Position numbers and translations under genes: made by a program | Shown here: positions 16,876 to 24,736 of the stretch, one piece after another | Numbering within the stretch: the stretch's first letter is position 1 | Layout: every line of letters begins with the position of its first letter | The notes under the pieces: model-generated | What the model saw: the letters and a program-made list of their open reading frames with translations, nothing else | Database searches by the model: none | What the model was told of the DNA's origin: nothing | Assembly (NCBI GenBank): GCA_938021205.1 | Contig: CALIGI010000089.1 | Coordinates: 1-33,757 of the forward strand | Direction: 5' to 3' | Source: an uncultured Pseudanabaenaceae cyanobacterium | GTDB lineage: Bacteria > Cyanobacteriota > Cyanobacteriia > PCC-9006 > JAAUQQ01 | DNA: 33,757 nucleotides

Positions 16876-17721
16876 ATGAGCGCTGCTTCTCTCCCTGCCT
16901 TGCCCACCGTTGCGCCCCAAATTCTTGCTTCCCTAGAACGCTTAGTCGCAGTGGTGGCCCAACTACGAGAGCCGGAGCACGGCTGTCCCTGGGATCTGGC
17001 CCAAACGCCCCAGAGCCTAATGCCTTTTGTGATTGAAGAGGCCTATGAGGTGGTAGATGCGCTGGAGCGAGCGGAGCAGGCAGATATTGCGGAGGAACTG
17101 GGTGATCTATTGCTTCAGGTGGTGCTGCAAGCCCAGGTAGCCCAGGACCAGGGGCAATTTGACTTGGCAGTGGTGGCGGATAGCATCAGCGACAAGATGA
17201 TTCGTCGCCATCCCCATGTGTTTGGTCAGGCTGATGCGAATGATGCCGAGGCCGTCAAGCGAGCTTGGCAGGAGATTAAGGCCCAGGAACGGGCAGCAAA
17301 GGGATTGGATCCGGTGGCAACGTTAAGTGAGACGTTGGCGAAGGCAGGGCGAACGAATCCACCTTTGTCTGCTGCAATGGAGATCTCGAAGAAAGCTGGT
17401 GGGGCTGGGTTTGAGTGGAATAGGGTGGAGGAGGTTTGGGAGAAGTTTGAGGAGGAGCTAGGGGAGTTTAAGGAGGCGATCGCGGAATCAGACAAGTCCC
17501 ATCAGCAAGAAGAAGTGGGTGATTTACTTTTCACGGTGGTGAACCTCGCACGTTGGTATGGTCTCGACCCATCGGCGGCACTGACCGGCACCAATCGGCG
17601 GTTTGTGCAGCGATTCGCACAGGTGGAGGCAGCACTGGAGAAGCCGATCGCGGACTATAAGGTCGAGGAATTAGAGGTGTTCTGGCAAGCGGCTAAGCGG
17701 AAGCTGGCAGGGGAATCGTAG
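16876..17721 (+). CDS. mazG: Nucleoside triphosphate pyrophosphohydrolase MazG
   Basis: A house-cleaning enzyme that hydrolyses (d)NTPs, including damaged ones, to NMP and pyrophosphate. It has two tandem MazG helical domains, as in E. coli MazG. The first carries GCPWDLAQTPQSL (about 36-48), the metal-binding EExxE of VIEEAYEVVDALE (52-64) and EELGDLL (73-79). The second carries FEEELGEFKEAI and QEEVGDLLFTVVNLARW. The length of 281 is normal. It is convergent with the macro-domain gene, 125 bases away, with an inverted repeat between. Both enzymes act on nucleotide waste products, but this is only a neighbourhood hint. Confidence 0.93.
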   Translation: MSAASLPALPTVAPQILASLERLVAVVAQLREPEHGCPWDLAQTPQSLMPFVIEEAYEVVDALERAEQADIAEELGDLLLQVVLQAQVAQDQGQFDLAVVADSISDKMIRRHPHVFGQADANDAEAVKRAWQEIKAQERAAKGLDPVATLSETLAKAGRTNPPLSAAMEISKKAGGAGFEWNRVEEVWEKFEEELGEFKEAIAESDKSHQQEEVGDLLFTVVNLARWYGLDPSAALTGTNRRFVQRFAQVEAALEKPIADYKVEELEVFWQAAKRKLAGES

Positions 17722-17744
17722 CGGGATGCTGGGGTTGAGGTACG

Positions 17745-17809
17745 AGAAACCAGGTGTTTAGCAGGATTCTTAGTGCCTGTTTCAGGTCTTTCGCAAACAC
17801 CCGGTTTCT
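17745..17809. repeat. Inverted repeat between convergent mazG and macro-domain genes
   Basis: Arms AGAAACCAGGTGTTT (17745-17759) and AAACACCCGGTTTCT (17795-17809) pair over 15 positions with one G-T-type mismatch. A small CCTG/CAGG hairpin lies inside. It resembles the AGAAACCCGGTTTCT-type palindromes scattered in many filamentous cyanobacterial genomes. It may also act as a bidirectional terminator, although there is no T-run. Confidence 0.6.
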
Positions 17810-17846
17810 GGAGCCAGGCTTAGGCCTTCGCAATCAGCAGGAGCTT

Positions 17847-18365
17847 CTAGCACAGCATCCCGAATGCTTCGAGATAGGCATCGTAGGTATCGTCGCCGAA
17901 GCAAACAAAGCTAACGCCTTGGATAACGGCATCGGTCTTCAGAAACTCCTGCACCGTTTCTAAAGCAATGCTGGCAGCTTGCTCAATGGGATAGCTGTAA
18001 ATGCCACAGCTAATCGCAGGGAAAGCGATCGTTTTGAGCTGATGGGCGACGGCAAGACTGAGACTTTCGCGATAGCAAGACGCCAGAAATTCAGGCTCCT
18101 TATTAGCACCACCGCGCCAGACTGGACCAACCGTGTGAATAATACGTTGGGCTGGAAGCTGGTAGGCTTTGCTGATCTTGGCCTGGCCAGTCTTACAACC
18201 ATTGAGAAGCCGACATTCTATGGCCAGCTCCGGTCCTGCTGCGCGGTGAATTGCCCCATCCACGCCACCACCTCCCAAGAGGGAGCTATTCGCTGCATTG
18301 ACCACGGCATCCACCGCTAAGGTTGTAATGTCTCCCTGCAAAATTCCCATGCGTTCCAACACCAT
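17847..18365 (-). CDS. Macro-domain protein (O-acetyl-ADP-ribose deacetylase type)
   Basis: A stand-alone macro domain of about 172 residues, close to E. coli YmdB. It shows [16 protein letters not shown] (ADP-ribose adenine contact), the [17 protein letters not shown] loop, the [10 protein letters not shown] strand and [13 protein letters not shown], the phosphate-binding loop. In the family it removes acetyl from O-acetyl-ADP-ribose or mono-ADP-ribose from proteins. I chose the ATG at 18365 because AAGGAG sits five bases upstream (18371-18376) and the chain then starts right at the domain. A longer frame to a TTG at 18491 adds 42 residues unlike the family. It is divergent from the symporter gene and convergent with mazG. 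Confidence 0.9.
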   Translation of the reverse strand: MVLERMGILQGDITTLAVDAVVNAANSSLLGGGGVDGAIHRAAGPELAIECRLLNGCKTGQAKISKAYQLPAQRIIHTVGPVWRGGANKEPEFLASCYRESLSLAVAHQLKTIAFPAISCGIYSYPIEQAASIALETVQEFLKTDAVIQGVSFVCFGDDTYDAYLEAFGMLC

Positions 18366-18523
18366 GGCTACTCCTTGCTGTACTAAGGCTTCCAGCATAT
18401 CGCCGCCGCCCAAGCGATTTGCAGAGAATTGCGGCATTCTAGATAGAGAGGGACAGGGCAAATAGCAGAGAATTTGAGCGGTTTCACCCAATGAGATCGT
18501 GATCCGTAAAGGAATTAAATCCG

Positions 18524-19990
18524 TTGGTGGAATTGCTTTCAGGTGCCATGGCCGCGATCGCCCAGGCTATATTTTTTGATATTGCAGGCATCCCCTTCGT
18601 ATTGCTATGGCTAGCCATCGGAGCAATTGTTACGACGCTGCGACTAGGCTTTGTCAACCTGCGGGGCCTGCCCCATGCGCTGATGATCTTGGCGGGTTCG
18701 ACGGAGATGCTGCTCCCTTCGGATGATGGGGCTGAGAAGATTGATCAAGATTCAGAGACCTCAGGACAAATCTCTTCGCTGCAAGCCTTGGCGACGGCTG
18801 TTTCGGCAACGGTGGGGTTAGGCAGTATTGCGGGGGTGGCGATCGCCCTACGCATTGGCGGTCCCGGTGCCATGTTTTGGATGACCCTAGTGGGGGTCTT
18901 AGGCATGAGCCTAAAATTTGCTGAGGTCACCCTGGGGCAAAAGTATCGCGTGATTTTGCCCGATGGAACGCCTTTGGGAGGACCAATGTATTACCTCTCC
19001 CGAGGGTTGATGGAGCGAGGATTACCTACCTTGGGCCGCTGGCTGGCGGTCATTTTTTCGGTGTTTTGTATTACAGGAGCGATCGCTGGGGGCGGTATGT
19101 TCCAGGTGAGTCAGTCCTACGGCGCTGTTCGTCAGGTGATTGGCTTGCCCGCCTGGCTCTATGGCTGGAGCTTAATGATGCTGGTGGGCTGGGTGACGAT
19201 GGGAGGCGCAAGACGCATTGGTCAGGTGGCGGCCAAGCTGGTTCCGATGATGGGTGGACTCTATGGCTTGGGCTGCTTTTGGGTGATTGGCTCCCATGGC
19301 GCTCAGCTCCCGGCTGTGTTGGCAACGGTTGGACAAGCAGCATTTCATCCTCCCGCTGCGGTGGGTGGTGTGATGGGCGTGATCACGGTGGGGTTACAGC
19401 GAGGGGCTTTTACCAGTGAGGCAGGGTCGGGATCGGCGGCGATCGCCCACAGTGCCTCTTACAATCCGGTGCCCGTGCGCGAAGGCCTCGTCGCGATGCT
19501 GGAGCCGCTGATCGATACAGGATTGATTTGCAATTTAACTGCCCTAGTCATTTTGCTCAGCGGCGTCTTAGATGATCCAGCCCTTGGGGCGTTGAATGGA
19601 GCGGAACTAACCTCTGCGGCATTTGCCTCCAGTCTGGCTTGGTTCCCCCTGGTTTTAGCTGGGATTGTGCTCTGTTTTGCTTTTTCCACAATGGTGTCTT
19701 GGGGCTATTACGGGGAGCGATGCTGGGGCTATTTGTTTGGCCTGGAGCGCATTGGGTTGTATCGGGCGGTGTTTCTGGGGGCGATTGTCTTGGGGGCGAT
19801 CGCGACCCCCACAGGCGTAATCGCCTTTGGAGATGCCATGTACATGGCTATGGCGGTTCCGAACCTTTGTGGTCTTCATTTACTGTTGGGACGGGTCAAG
19901 CAAGATTGGATTAGCTATCAGGTGCAGCTCCGCACTGGAGAGCTTTGGCCTTTGCCACCTGCTGCTGAGACGGTCGATGCCGATATTTAA
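18524..19990 (+). CDS. Alanine/glycine:cation symporter (AgcS family)
   Basis: A sodium- or proton-coupled amino-acid importer with about ten membrane helices in 488 residues. Family signatures are seen: [30 protein letters not shown], the substrate-path motif [16 protein letters not shown] and [21 protein letters not shown] near the C-terminus. The N-terminus lies directly before the first hydrophobic stretch, so no signal peptide is cleaved. The start is uncertain: TTG at 18524 has AAAGGA ten bases upstream, GTG follows at 18527 and the first ATG is at 18548. It probably imports alanine or glycine in the plasma membrane. It is divergent from the macro-domain gene; ttcA follows 75 bases later. 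Confidence 0.92.
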   Translation: MVELLSGAMAAIAQAIFFDIAGIPFVLLWLAIGAIVTTLRLGFVNLRGLPHALMILAGSTEMLLPSDDGAEKIDQDSETSGQISSLQALATAVSATVGLGSIAGVAIALRIGGPGAMFWMTLVGVLGMSLKFAEVTLGQKYRVILPDGTPLGGPMYYLSRGLMERGLPTLGRWLAVIFSVFCITGAIAGGGMFQVSQSYGAVRQVIGLPAWLYGWSLMMLVGWVTMGGARRIGQVAAKLVPMMGGLYGLGCFWVIGSHGAQLPAVLATVGQAAFHPPAAVGGVMGVITVGLQRGAFTSEAGSGSAAIAHSASYNPVPVREGLVAMLEPLIDTGLICNLTALVILLSGVLDDPALGALNGAELTSAAFASSLAWFPLVLAGIVLCFAFSTMVSWGYYGERCWGYLFGLERIGLYRAVFLGAIVLGAIATPTGVIAFGDAMYMAMAVPNLCGLHLLLGRVKQDWISYQVQLRTGELWPLPPAAETVDADI

Positions 19991-20065
19991 TGAGCCGTTG
20001 TCGTAAAATAGCGATTCAGTTTGTAACTCCCCACCCACTATCCCTGCCAAGCGTCCCCGATTGCC

Positions 20066-20848
20066 ATGATTGCGACCCTGCCATCCAAGAACGCCAAAAA
20101 ATTAGAGGCTCAGCTACGGGGCAAGGTGGGCCGGGCAATCGCCGATTACCAGATGATTGAAGAAGGCGATCGGGTCATGGTTTGTATCTCCGGGGGCAAG
20201 GACTCCTACACGATGCTGTCTCTGCTGATGTCACTCCAGCGAGCAGCTCCGGTAAATTTTGAGCTACTGGCGGTGAACCTCGACCAAAAACAGCCGGGCT
20301 TTCCCGAGCATGTCTTGCCTCAGCATTTTGAAGCCATTGGTGTGCCCTATCGCATCATCGAGCAGGACACCTACAGCACGGTGACCAGCATTATTGAGCC
20401 GGGCAAGACCATGTGCGGTCTCTGTTCACGGCTGCGGCGCGGGGCGCTGTATCGCTTAGCAGGAGAGGAGGGAGCCACTAAGATTGCCCTGGGCCACCAC
20501 CGCGACGACATGGTGGAAACGCTATTTTTGAACATGTTCCACGGCGGGCGGATGAAGTCAATGCCGCCGAAGCTACGCACAGATGACGGCAAGCATGTGG
20601 TGATTCGCCCCTTGGCCTACTGCGCTGAGAAGGAGATTGAACGCTATGCCCGCTACCGGGAATTTCCGATTATTCCTTGCAATCTTTGCGGCTCCCAGGA
20701 GGGGCTACAGCGGGTGAAGATTAAGCAGATGCTTCAGACTTGGGAGACGGAGACACCGGGGCGAATTGATAGTCTGTTTCGCTCGATGCAAAATGTGACG
20801 CCTTCGCATTTGGCCGATGGAGAGCTGTTTGATTTTGCCGACTTATGA
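20066..20848 (+). CDS. ttcA: tRNA 2-thiocytidine(32) synthetase TtcA
   Basis: An ATP-dependent tRNA thiolase that makes 2-thiocytidine at position 32. The PP-loop SGGKDS is at residues 42-47. The iron-sulphur ligands are visible: Cys117 and Cys120 in [11 protein letters not shown] and Cys205/Cys208 in PCNLCGSQ, matching the three-cysteine 4Fe-4S pattern of E. coli Ttc[31 protein letters not shown] and the C-terminal NVTPSHL complete the family signature. The length of 260 is normal. It is cytosolic. It follows the symporter gene by 75 bases without a visible terminator, so read-through is possible. Confidence 0.95.
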   Translation: MIATLPSKNAKKLEAQLRGKVGRAIADYQMIEEGDRVMVCISGGKDSYTMLSLLMSLQRAAPVNFELLAVNLDQKQPGFPEHVLPQHFEAIGVPYRIIEQDTYSTVTSIIEPGKTMCGLCSRLRRGALYRLAGEEGATKIALGHHRDDMVETLFLNMFHGGRMKSMPPKLRTDDGKHVVIRPLAYCAEKEIERYARYREFPIIPCNLCGSQEGLQRVKIKQMLQTWETETPGRIDSLFRSMQNVTPSHLADGELFDFADL

Positions 20849-21037
20849 TCAGCATAGGACTGAACGAGATCACAAAAGATGACCATTTGCAGAATACTTG
20901 CAGCCAAATATCTAGCTTTTTAACTGCTTCCATCGTGGTGCCTCAGTCAACTAAAACAAGAACCAGGGCCGATTCAGAACACAAGAGGAGTCAGAATTCA
21001 ACCACTCTCACCAGAATGGTCCTTAGTGAGACCGTCT

Positions 21038-21244
21038 TCAATTGTCTTTCGGTTCATCACGATCGCATTTCTTACAATCCAACTCATATCCCAACATCGA
21101 CCTTCGCCCCTGCTCAGTTAGAACCCAAGGGCGAACCATCCAGGGCGGCTCATGGCGAACATGCTGAAAATGACCACAAGCGAGCTCAGCCACCCAGTGG
21201 CTCTCCTCATCTAAGTGATATCCGACCATTATTTGATAGGTCAT
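21038..21244 (-). CDS. DUF3565 family small protein
   Basis: A short protein (68 residues from the ATG at 21244; a TTG at 21256 would add four) with the family core GYHLDEESHWVAELACGHFQ followed by HVRHEPPW and RPWVLTEQGR, and a C-terminal CKKC. The Cys/His content (CGH...HVRH...CKKC) suggests a small zinc-binding fold; that is inference. Function is unknown. It lies opposite to ttcA and is separated from the glycosyltransferase genes by a repeat-rich spacer. Confidence 0.85.
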   Translation of the reverse strand: MTYQIMVGYHLDEESHWVAELACGHFQHVRHEPPWMVRPWVLTEQGRRSMLGYELDCKKCDRDEPKDN

Positions 21245-21270
21245 TTCTACTCTCAAAGTGAGATTTCAAA

Positions 21271-21335
21271 GCTCCCTTAAATGCTCCCTTAAATGCTCCC
21301 TTTCGAGCTTCCCATAGATATCTCAAAAGGGAGCA
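21271..21335. repeat. 12-bp tandem repeat with inverted copy
   Basis: GCTCCCTTAAAT occurs twice in tandem (21271-21282, 21283-21294), then GCTCCCTTT. An inverted partner AAAGGGAGCA (21326-21335) pairs with TGCTCCCTTT (21294-21303), giving a 10-bp stem. Confidence 0.8.
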
Positions 21336-21351
21336 CCCCACTTTTACAAAT

Positions 21352-21382
21352 ACCCTCATTTCAATGGAAGTATGAGGGTTTC
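21352..21382. terminator. Probable terminator hairpin of the glycosyltransferase transcript
   Basis: An 8-bp stem ACCCTCAT/ATGAGGGT with a 12-base loop. The leftward strand continues into TTTGTAAAAG, a weak T-run. Confidence 0.5.
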
Positions 21383-21548
21383 AGACGAAGATGCTTGTGT
21401 TCTTATAACTTTGGGATGCTCTCCCCTCAAAAACATTGTACCTCCTGAAATAATTCCAGAAAATCATAGTCAAAGATGAGTCATCACAACAAGCTCAAAC
21501 AGCTTACGGATAGCAACTTATTACAGAAGCATGGAATACTTCCCCATA

Positions 21549-22043
21549 CTATACGCACACCCCTGGATAAGCTGCTTCAAAATGCTCTGCCAAGCGTGGA
21601 ATATCAGAAAACATCGAATCTAAAGAATTTTCAGGTGGAGATTGTAGATGCCGCTGCAAATCATCAATGCTCAAACAAGCATGATTATCGGACAAACCAA
21701 AACAATCTAAAAGCTGCAACTGGTGATTATCTGTATGTTCTCCATAGGCTGCTAAACGAGGAACAACCACAAAACTCACACCCAATTTAGACAGTAGACG
21801 AACAGAGCCATCTCCTCCATGGGTAATGACCAAACGAGCCTGCTTGGCCAAGTCAATCAGGTCAACCTGGGGAATCAAAGAAGCTGATTCTATGAGAGGA
21901 GACTGACTGAGTTTGCCAATACTTGTTGAACCGTACTGAATAAAAACAGACTCTTGTAGCTGTCCTTGTTCAACCAAGGTCTGGAGCCAAGAAATAGGTC
22001 GTCGGAAGGGATATTCGTTCGTTCCCAAAGTTACAAGTAGCAT
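21549..22043 (-). CDS. Alg13/PssE-like glycosyltransferase catalytic subunit
   Basis: A 164-residue half-enzyme of the GT28 C-terminal type. It opens with MLLVTLGTNEYPFRRPISWL, matching the family opening VTxGTxExPFxR, and carries the nucleotide-sugar site region VITHGGDGSVRLLSKLGVSFVVVPR (written here across two strands), then HTDNHQ. Such proteins pair with an Alg14/PssD membrane anchor to add the second sugar of a lipid-linked exopolysaccharide unit. The anchor gene lies just upstream (94-base gap, same strand). GAGGG six bases before the ATG gives a reasonable ribosome site. The exact donor and acceptor sugars are unknown. Confidence 0.85.
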   Translation of the reverse strand: MLLVTLGTNEYPFRRPISWLQTLVEQGQLQESVFIQYGSTSIGKLSQSPLIESASLIPQVDLIDLAKQARLVITHGGDGSVRLLSKLGVSFVVVPRLAAYGEHTDNHQLQLLDCFGLSDNHACLSIDDLQRHLQSPPENSLDSMFSDIPRLAEHFEAAYPGVCV

Positions 22044-22137
22044 ACATAACCCTCTACGAATTGATTAGCAAAAAGTCAAATATCCACTCATTTTCAAAAT
22101 GATTAAGGATTTCAACTATCAGATTAGTAACCTCTAG

Positions 22138-22587
22138 CTATACCGTGACCCCCTTAAATTGAGCCTTAGGATACTTTTCACAAAGCTTAGGCCATTGGAC
22201 ATAAAATTCATCACTTAAGTAGTACACAATCTTGCCAGAGATACTCAAATCTTGAGATCGAGTCAAGCTTTCAATAAAGATAAACCGAATCCCCATGAGC
22301 CGAGCTGCAATTGCAACACTGACTGCAATACTCGCACCAGTGGAAACAATAACGTCAGGTCGCTGTCCTGAAACAAGCTTCAAGACTTTAGGCAAGTTAC
22401 GAAGGAAAGACAAGATATCTCGAGGACCTTGATAAGGCACCCAATGAATAGTCTCAACACCACTAATCGAATCTGTATCTTGCTTATGATCAGTGAGCCA
22501 AACCCGATCATGCTGAGCCCAAAAGGACTCGAGGTATCGCATTGTGGAGAAATGACCACCAGAAGTGCAAGCCAGTAAAATTTTCAT
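22138..22587 (-). CDS. Alg14/PssD-like glycosyltransferase anchor subunit
   Basis: A 149-residue protein starting MKILLACTSGGHFSTMRYLE, the family's N-terminal loop (SxGGH), followed by RVWLTDHKQD, PDVIVSTGASIAVSVAIAARL and the C-terminal YVQWPKLCEKYPKAQFKG. The ATG at 22587 is preferred; the frame extends to a GTG at 22638, but the added 17 residues do not fit. In the family it binds the membrane and recruits the Alg13-like subunit. It is first in a two-gene leftward unit with that subunit. No flippase or polymerase is nearby, so the rest of the polysaccharide pathway must lie elsewhere. Confidence 0.85.
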   Translation of the reverse strand: MKILLACTSGGHFSTMRYLESFWAQHDRVWLTDHKQDTDSISGVETIHWVPYQGPRDILSFLRNLPKVLKLVSGQRPDVIVSTGASIAVSVAIAARLMGIRFIFIESLTRSQDLSISGKIVYYLSDEFYVQWPKLCEKYPKAQFKGVTV

Positions 22588-22684
22588 AGCAGCTAGAGAT
22601 GAAACAATTGTTGTTTCCAACGTCAGCCTAAAATTCACTCCAGATCAGATCTCTGAAGCAAAGCAAGAGCAGTTGGATTGAAAG

Positions 22685-22980
22685 CCTGAAATCACGCCCT
22701 CAGATATTGCCACATCGGGCAGAGAAACCTAGAGAGAGCGAACAGTAGTAGGGCGACTGCAAAATGCAAGTGATGAACCTAACGATTAAATGATGAGTCT
22801 GGGAACACAAGAAGCATTGAAGTCAAGACGGCATTTGATATCCGTCAAACCTGGAGCAATTAATGTGGCAGAAGCAACCAGACCTCGCGAAGCCAGGGAA
22901 ATAACCTAGAGACCTGCTTTCGCTATGAGCAAATCCTATCCGCTGTACGAGAGTTCACGTAGGGGGTGAAGCCAAAGCTC
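22685..22980 (+). mobile_element. Probable remnant of a group II intron (no reverse transcriptase)
   Basis: The stretch has phrases typical of bacterial group II intron RNA. The domain I-like part contains GATGAACCTAACGATTAAAT and GATGAGTCTGGGAACACAAG (22773-22810), preceded by a GGGCAGAGAAACCTAGAG block. The 3' part contains GTACGAGAGTTCACGTAGGG (22945-22964), like a domain V with the second arm shortened, followed by GGTGAAGCC. The reverse transcriptase gene that should lie between is missing; only about 70 bases separate the two parts. There is no intact GTGCG 5' end. This rests on remembered family patterns; a covariance-model search is needed. Confidence 0.45.
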
Positions 22981-23870
22981 ATCCAAGTCTTACAATTGGG
23001 CTCTGAAGTACTTTTATTTCTAATTTATTCAGGATTTTTCCTACACCAGGAAAGTACAGGCCATTAATTCGCCGAGTGTATAGAATAAAGCTCTCAATTT
23101 GGAGCGTTCCCAAAATTCTATTGAAGTTATTTAATCGATCAGAAAGTCGAGAGACCTTAGGCAGAGTTTCGAATTGATCTATAGGATCAGAATATAGAGC
23201 AAGATGCAGAGATAAAACTGTAAATTCAATAACAAAAGTCAACCTGGTATTGACCTACAGCAAGCAAGCTTTGAAGAGATGAAAAGTCGTTTCCAGTTAA
23301 AGAGAATAAACCTGCAACTACAAAACCTCTCATCAGCCCTAAGCCTGAAGCTTGAGCAGAAGAGCATTGCATACTAACGCTTTCTGGGTAAACTAAAACA
23401 GTCCTATCACAAAATGAAAATAATAATTTGCAACAACATAGGACACATTTTCTAAAAATCTAACCTCTATATCCATGAAGCGGACGAAGGAGCCCATGAA
23501 ATTTGCCCGTATGCGGAAGTAACTTATTTACAGAACTGTTGTATTTTCTACTAGAGGGAGACATGTAGCATAAGCAACAAGCTGTTACCTTCTGTAATCT
23601 CATACTCTATTTCTAAGCTCTATGGAGTCGTAAAGACTGAGTGATTGATGCTGAATGCGGAGGTTTAATTACAATTAGCCAGTTATTAGAAGTCTTGTAC
23701 AAGGTTTGGATCTTGATTCCTTAAGGCCTGATGCAGACAAAGAACTGAGCTATGGCTTGTAGTTCATCATTAGTCTTTCGAAGACTCCAATGCAGCTTAA
23801 GGCGATCTCGGTGGCAGAAGCAGCGAAGCATCACCCATACAAAAAAAATCAATATATCTATAAGCAATCA

Positions 23871-23913
23871 AAAAGGTCGGAGATGCCTGCCTGCATCTCC
23901 GACCTTTTATAGC
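23871..23913. terminator. Bidirectional terminator after the thioredoxin-like gene
   Basis: A perfect 16-bp stem AAAAGGTCGGAGATGC with its complement across a 6-base loop. On the leftward strand it ends in a T5 run. It lies 40 bases after the stop of the leftward gene at 23949. Confidence 0.92.
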
Positions 23914-23948
23914 AACCGACTTAAGGGGAATCGATCCTGAAACTAACT

Positions 23949-24548
23949 CTAGCGCTGAGGTGTCAGCTCCACATTGACCTCATTAACTGAACGACGCTGG
24001 AGCATTTCAGATTGCTCTCGGGGGAGGAGGTCAAAGGTCTCACGTAGGCGGTCATCAATATCGTTAATAGGCGTTTGGCCCATTTCATCCCAAATCACCT
24101 CACCCTGCTGGTCCAAAATGACAAGCTGAGGCACTTGACCCTTGTAGTAATAGCGAGGATCATCCTTGGGGTAACTTTCGTCCGAAATAACGGTGTCTGC
24201 ATTTACTGGAATGAAATCCGCAGCACGACCGTAGCCTGCCTGAAGCTGAGAGTAAGTGGAGGAGAACTGTTTACAATCTGCACTGTCATCCACATAAAAC
24301 AACACCAGAGAAACATTATGGCTAGCCATAGAGCTAGCTAAGTTGACCTTTGGCGGAACCAGCGAACCGTTACCTGCATAGAGGGCAAAGATATTGCCGT
24401 CAAAGCGATCGTCCAAGAGGCTAGCTTGGACAGGGGCTGCGAGGCCCAGGAAGATGAGGCAGCAGCAGATGAATCCGGCGAGTAGCCGCTGACACCAGCG
24501 ACGAAGGGGTGGGCGAGTTGCGGGGTTGCTGGTTGCTGGCCTTGCCAT
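23949..24548 (-). CDS. Thioredoxin-fold thylakoid protein (PSI accumulation factor-like)
   Basis: The 199-residue protein has an N-terminal membrane segment or signal (about 20-40, LLAGFICCCLIFLGLAAPVQ, with an AxA-like site PVQAS), then DDRFDGNIFALYAGNGSLVP, a block shared with a cyanobacterial family that databases name thylakoid membrane photosystem I accumulation factor (Synechocystis Slr1796-like, from memory). A thioredoxin-like fold is suggested by VLFYVDDSADCKQF, YYKGQVPQLVILDQQGEV and GRAADFIPVNADT. Only one cysteine is present at the active-site position (DCKQ), so it is not a classic dithiol oxidoreductase. It would sit on the lumenal side of the membrane. It is a single gene between strong terminators. 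Confidence 0.8.
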   Translation of the reverse strand: MARPATSNPATRPPLRRWCQRLLAGFICCCLIFLGLAAPVQASLLDDRFDGNIFALYAGNGSLVPPKVNLASSMASHNVSLVLFYVDDSADCKQFSSTYSQLQAGYGRAADFIPVNADTVISDESYPKDDPRYYYKGQVPQLVILDQQGEVIWDEMGQTPINDIDDRLRETFDLLPREQSEMLQRRSVNEVNVELTPQR

Positions 24549-24585
24549 AACAATGCGATTCCAGTGGAAGTTAAATGAATTTATT

Positions 24586-24623
24586 AAAACGGTTTGGCGA
24601 TGTTTCGATCGCCAAACCGTTTT
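24586..24623. terminator. Bidirectional terminator left of the 344-374-aa gene
   Basis: A perfect 16-bp stem AAAACGGTTTGGCGAT with its complement across loop GTTTCG. T-runs lie on both sides. It would end leftward transcription from the gene at 24737-25771. Confidence 0.9.
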
Positions 24624-24736
24624 CCATTGTGCCTGACGAAGGACCGACTGCGGCAGGCTCAGTCACTATGAGCGTGATTCTGATGGGTAAAGCAATTATC
24701 AAAATTTCAGTTTCTGAGCCGACTGAGGCTCTAAGG

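Larger units (their letters stand above)
21245..21548. other. Repeat-rich spacer before the glycosyltransferase pair
   Basis: The 304 bases carry no gene but hold a 12-bp tandem repeat (21271-21303), an inverted copy of it (21326-21335) and a terminator-like hairpin (21352-21382), all listed separately. The leftward glycosyltransferase transcript probably ends here. Confidence 0.55.
22639..23948. other. 1.3-kb stretch without a convincing gene
   Basis: No reading frame here has a recognised product, a good start and a good ribosome site. The left 300 bases look like a decayed group II intron (listed separately). The rest (about 22,990-23,860) is AT-rich, with scattered stops. The right edge holds the terminator of the thioredoxin-like gene. 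It reads as an insertion-prone or decaying interval next to polysaccharide genes. Confidence 0.6.

Noticed and set aside
18366..18491. Longer N-terminus for the macro-domain protein
   Set aside because: The extension begins at TTG, has no ribosome site and is unlike the family. A good AAGGAG supports the start at 18365 instead.
20845..21261. 138-residue rightward frame starting in an ATGA overlap with ttcA
   Set aside because: It lies antisense to the recognised DUF3565 gene and has unusual composition. The overlap with ttcA is probably chance.
21476..21790. Rightward 104-residue frame
   Set aside because: It is antisense to the Alg13/PssE-like gene, which has clear motifs.
22979..23242. 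Leftward 87-residue frame
   Set aside because: It has a TTG start, no ribosome site and no recognised motif, and it abuts the intron-like relic. It may be the end of a decayed gene, but the evidence is too thin.
23752..23940. 62-residue rightward frame rich in Arg/Ser
   Set aside because: It runs straight through the strong terminator at 23871-23908. It has no family match and no ribosome site.
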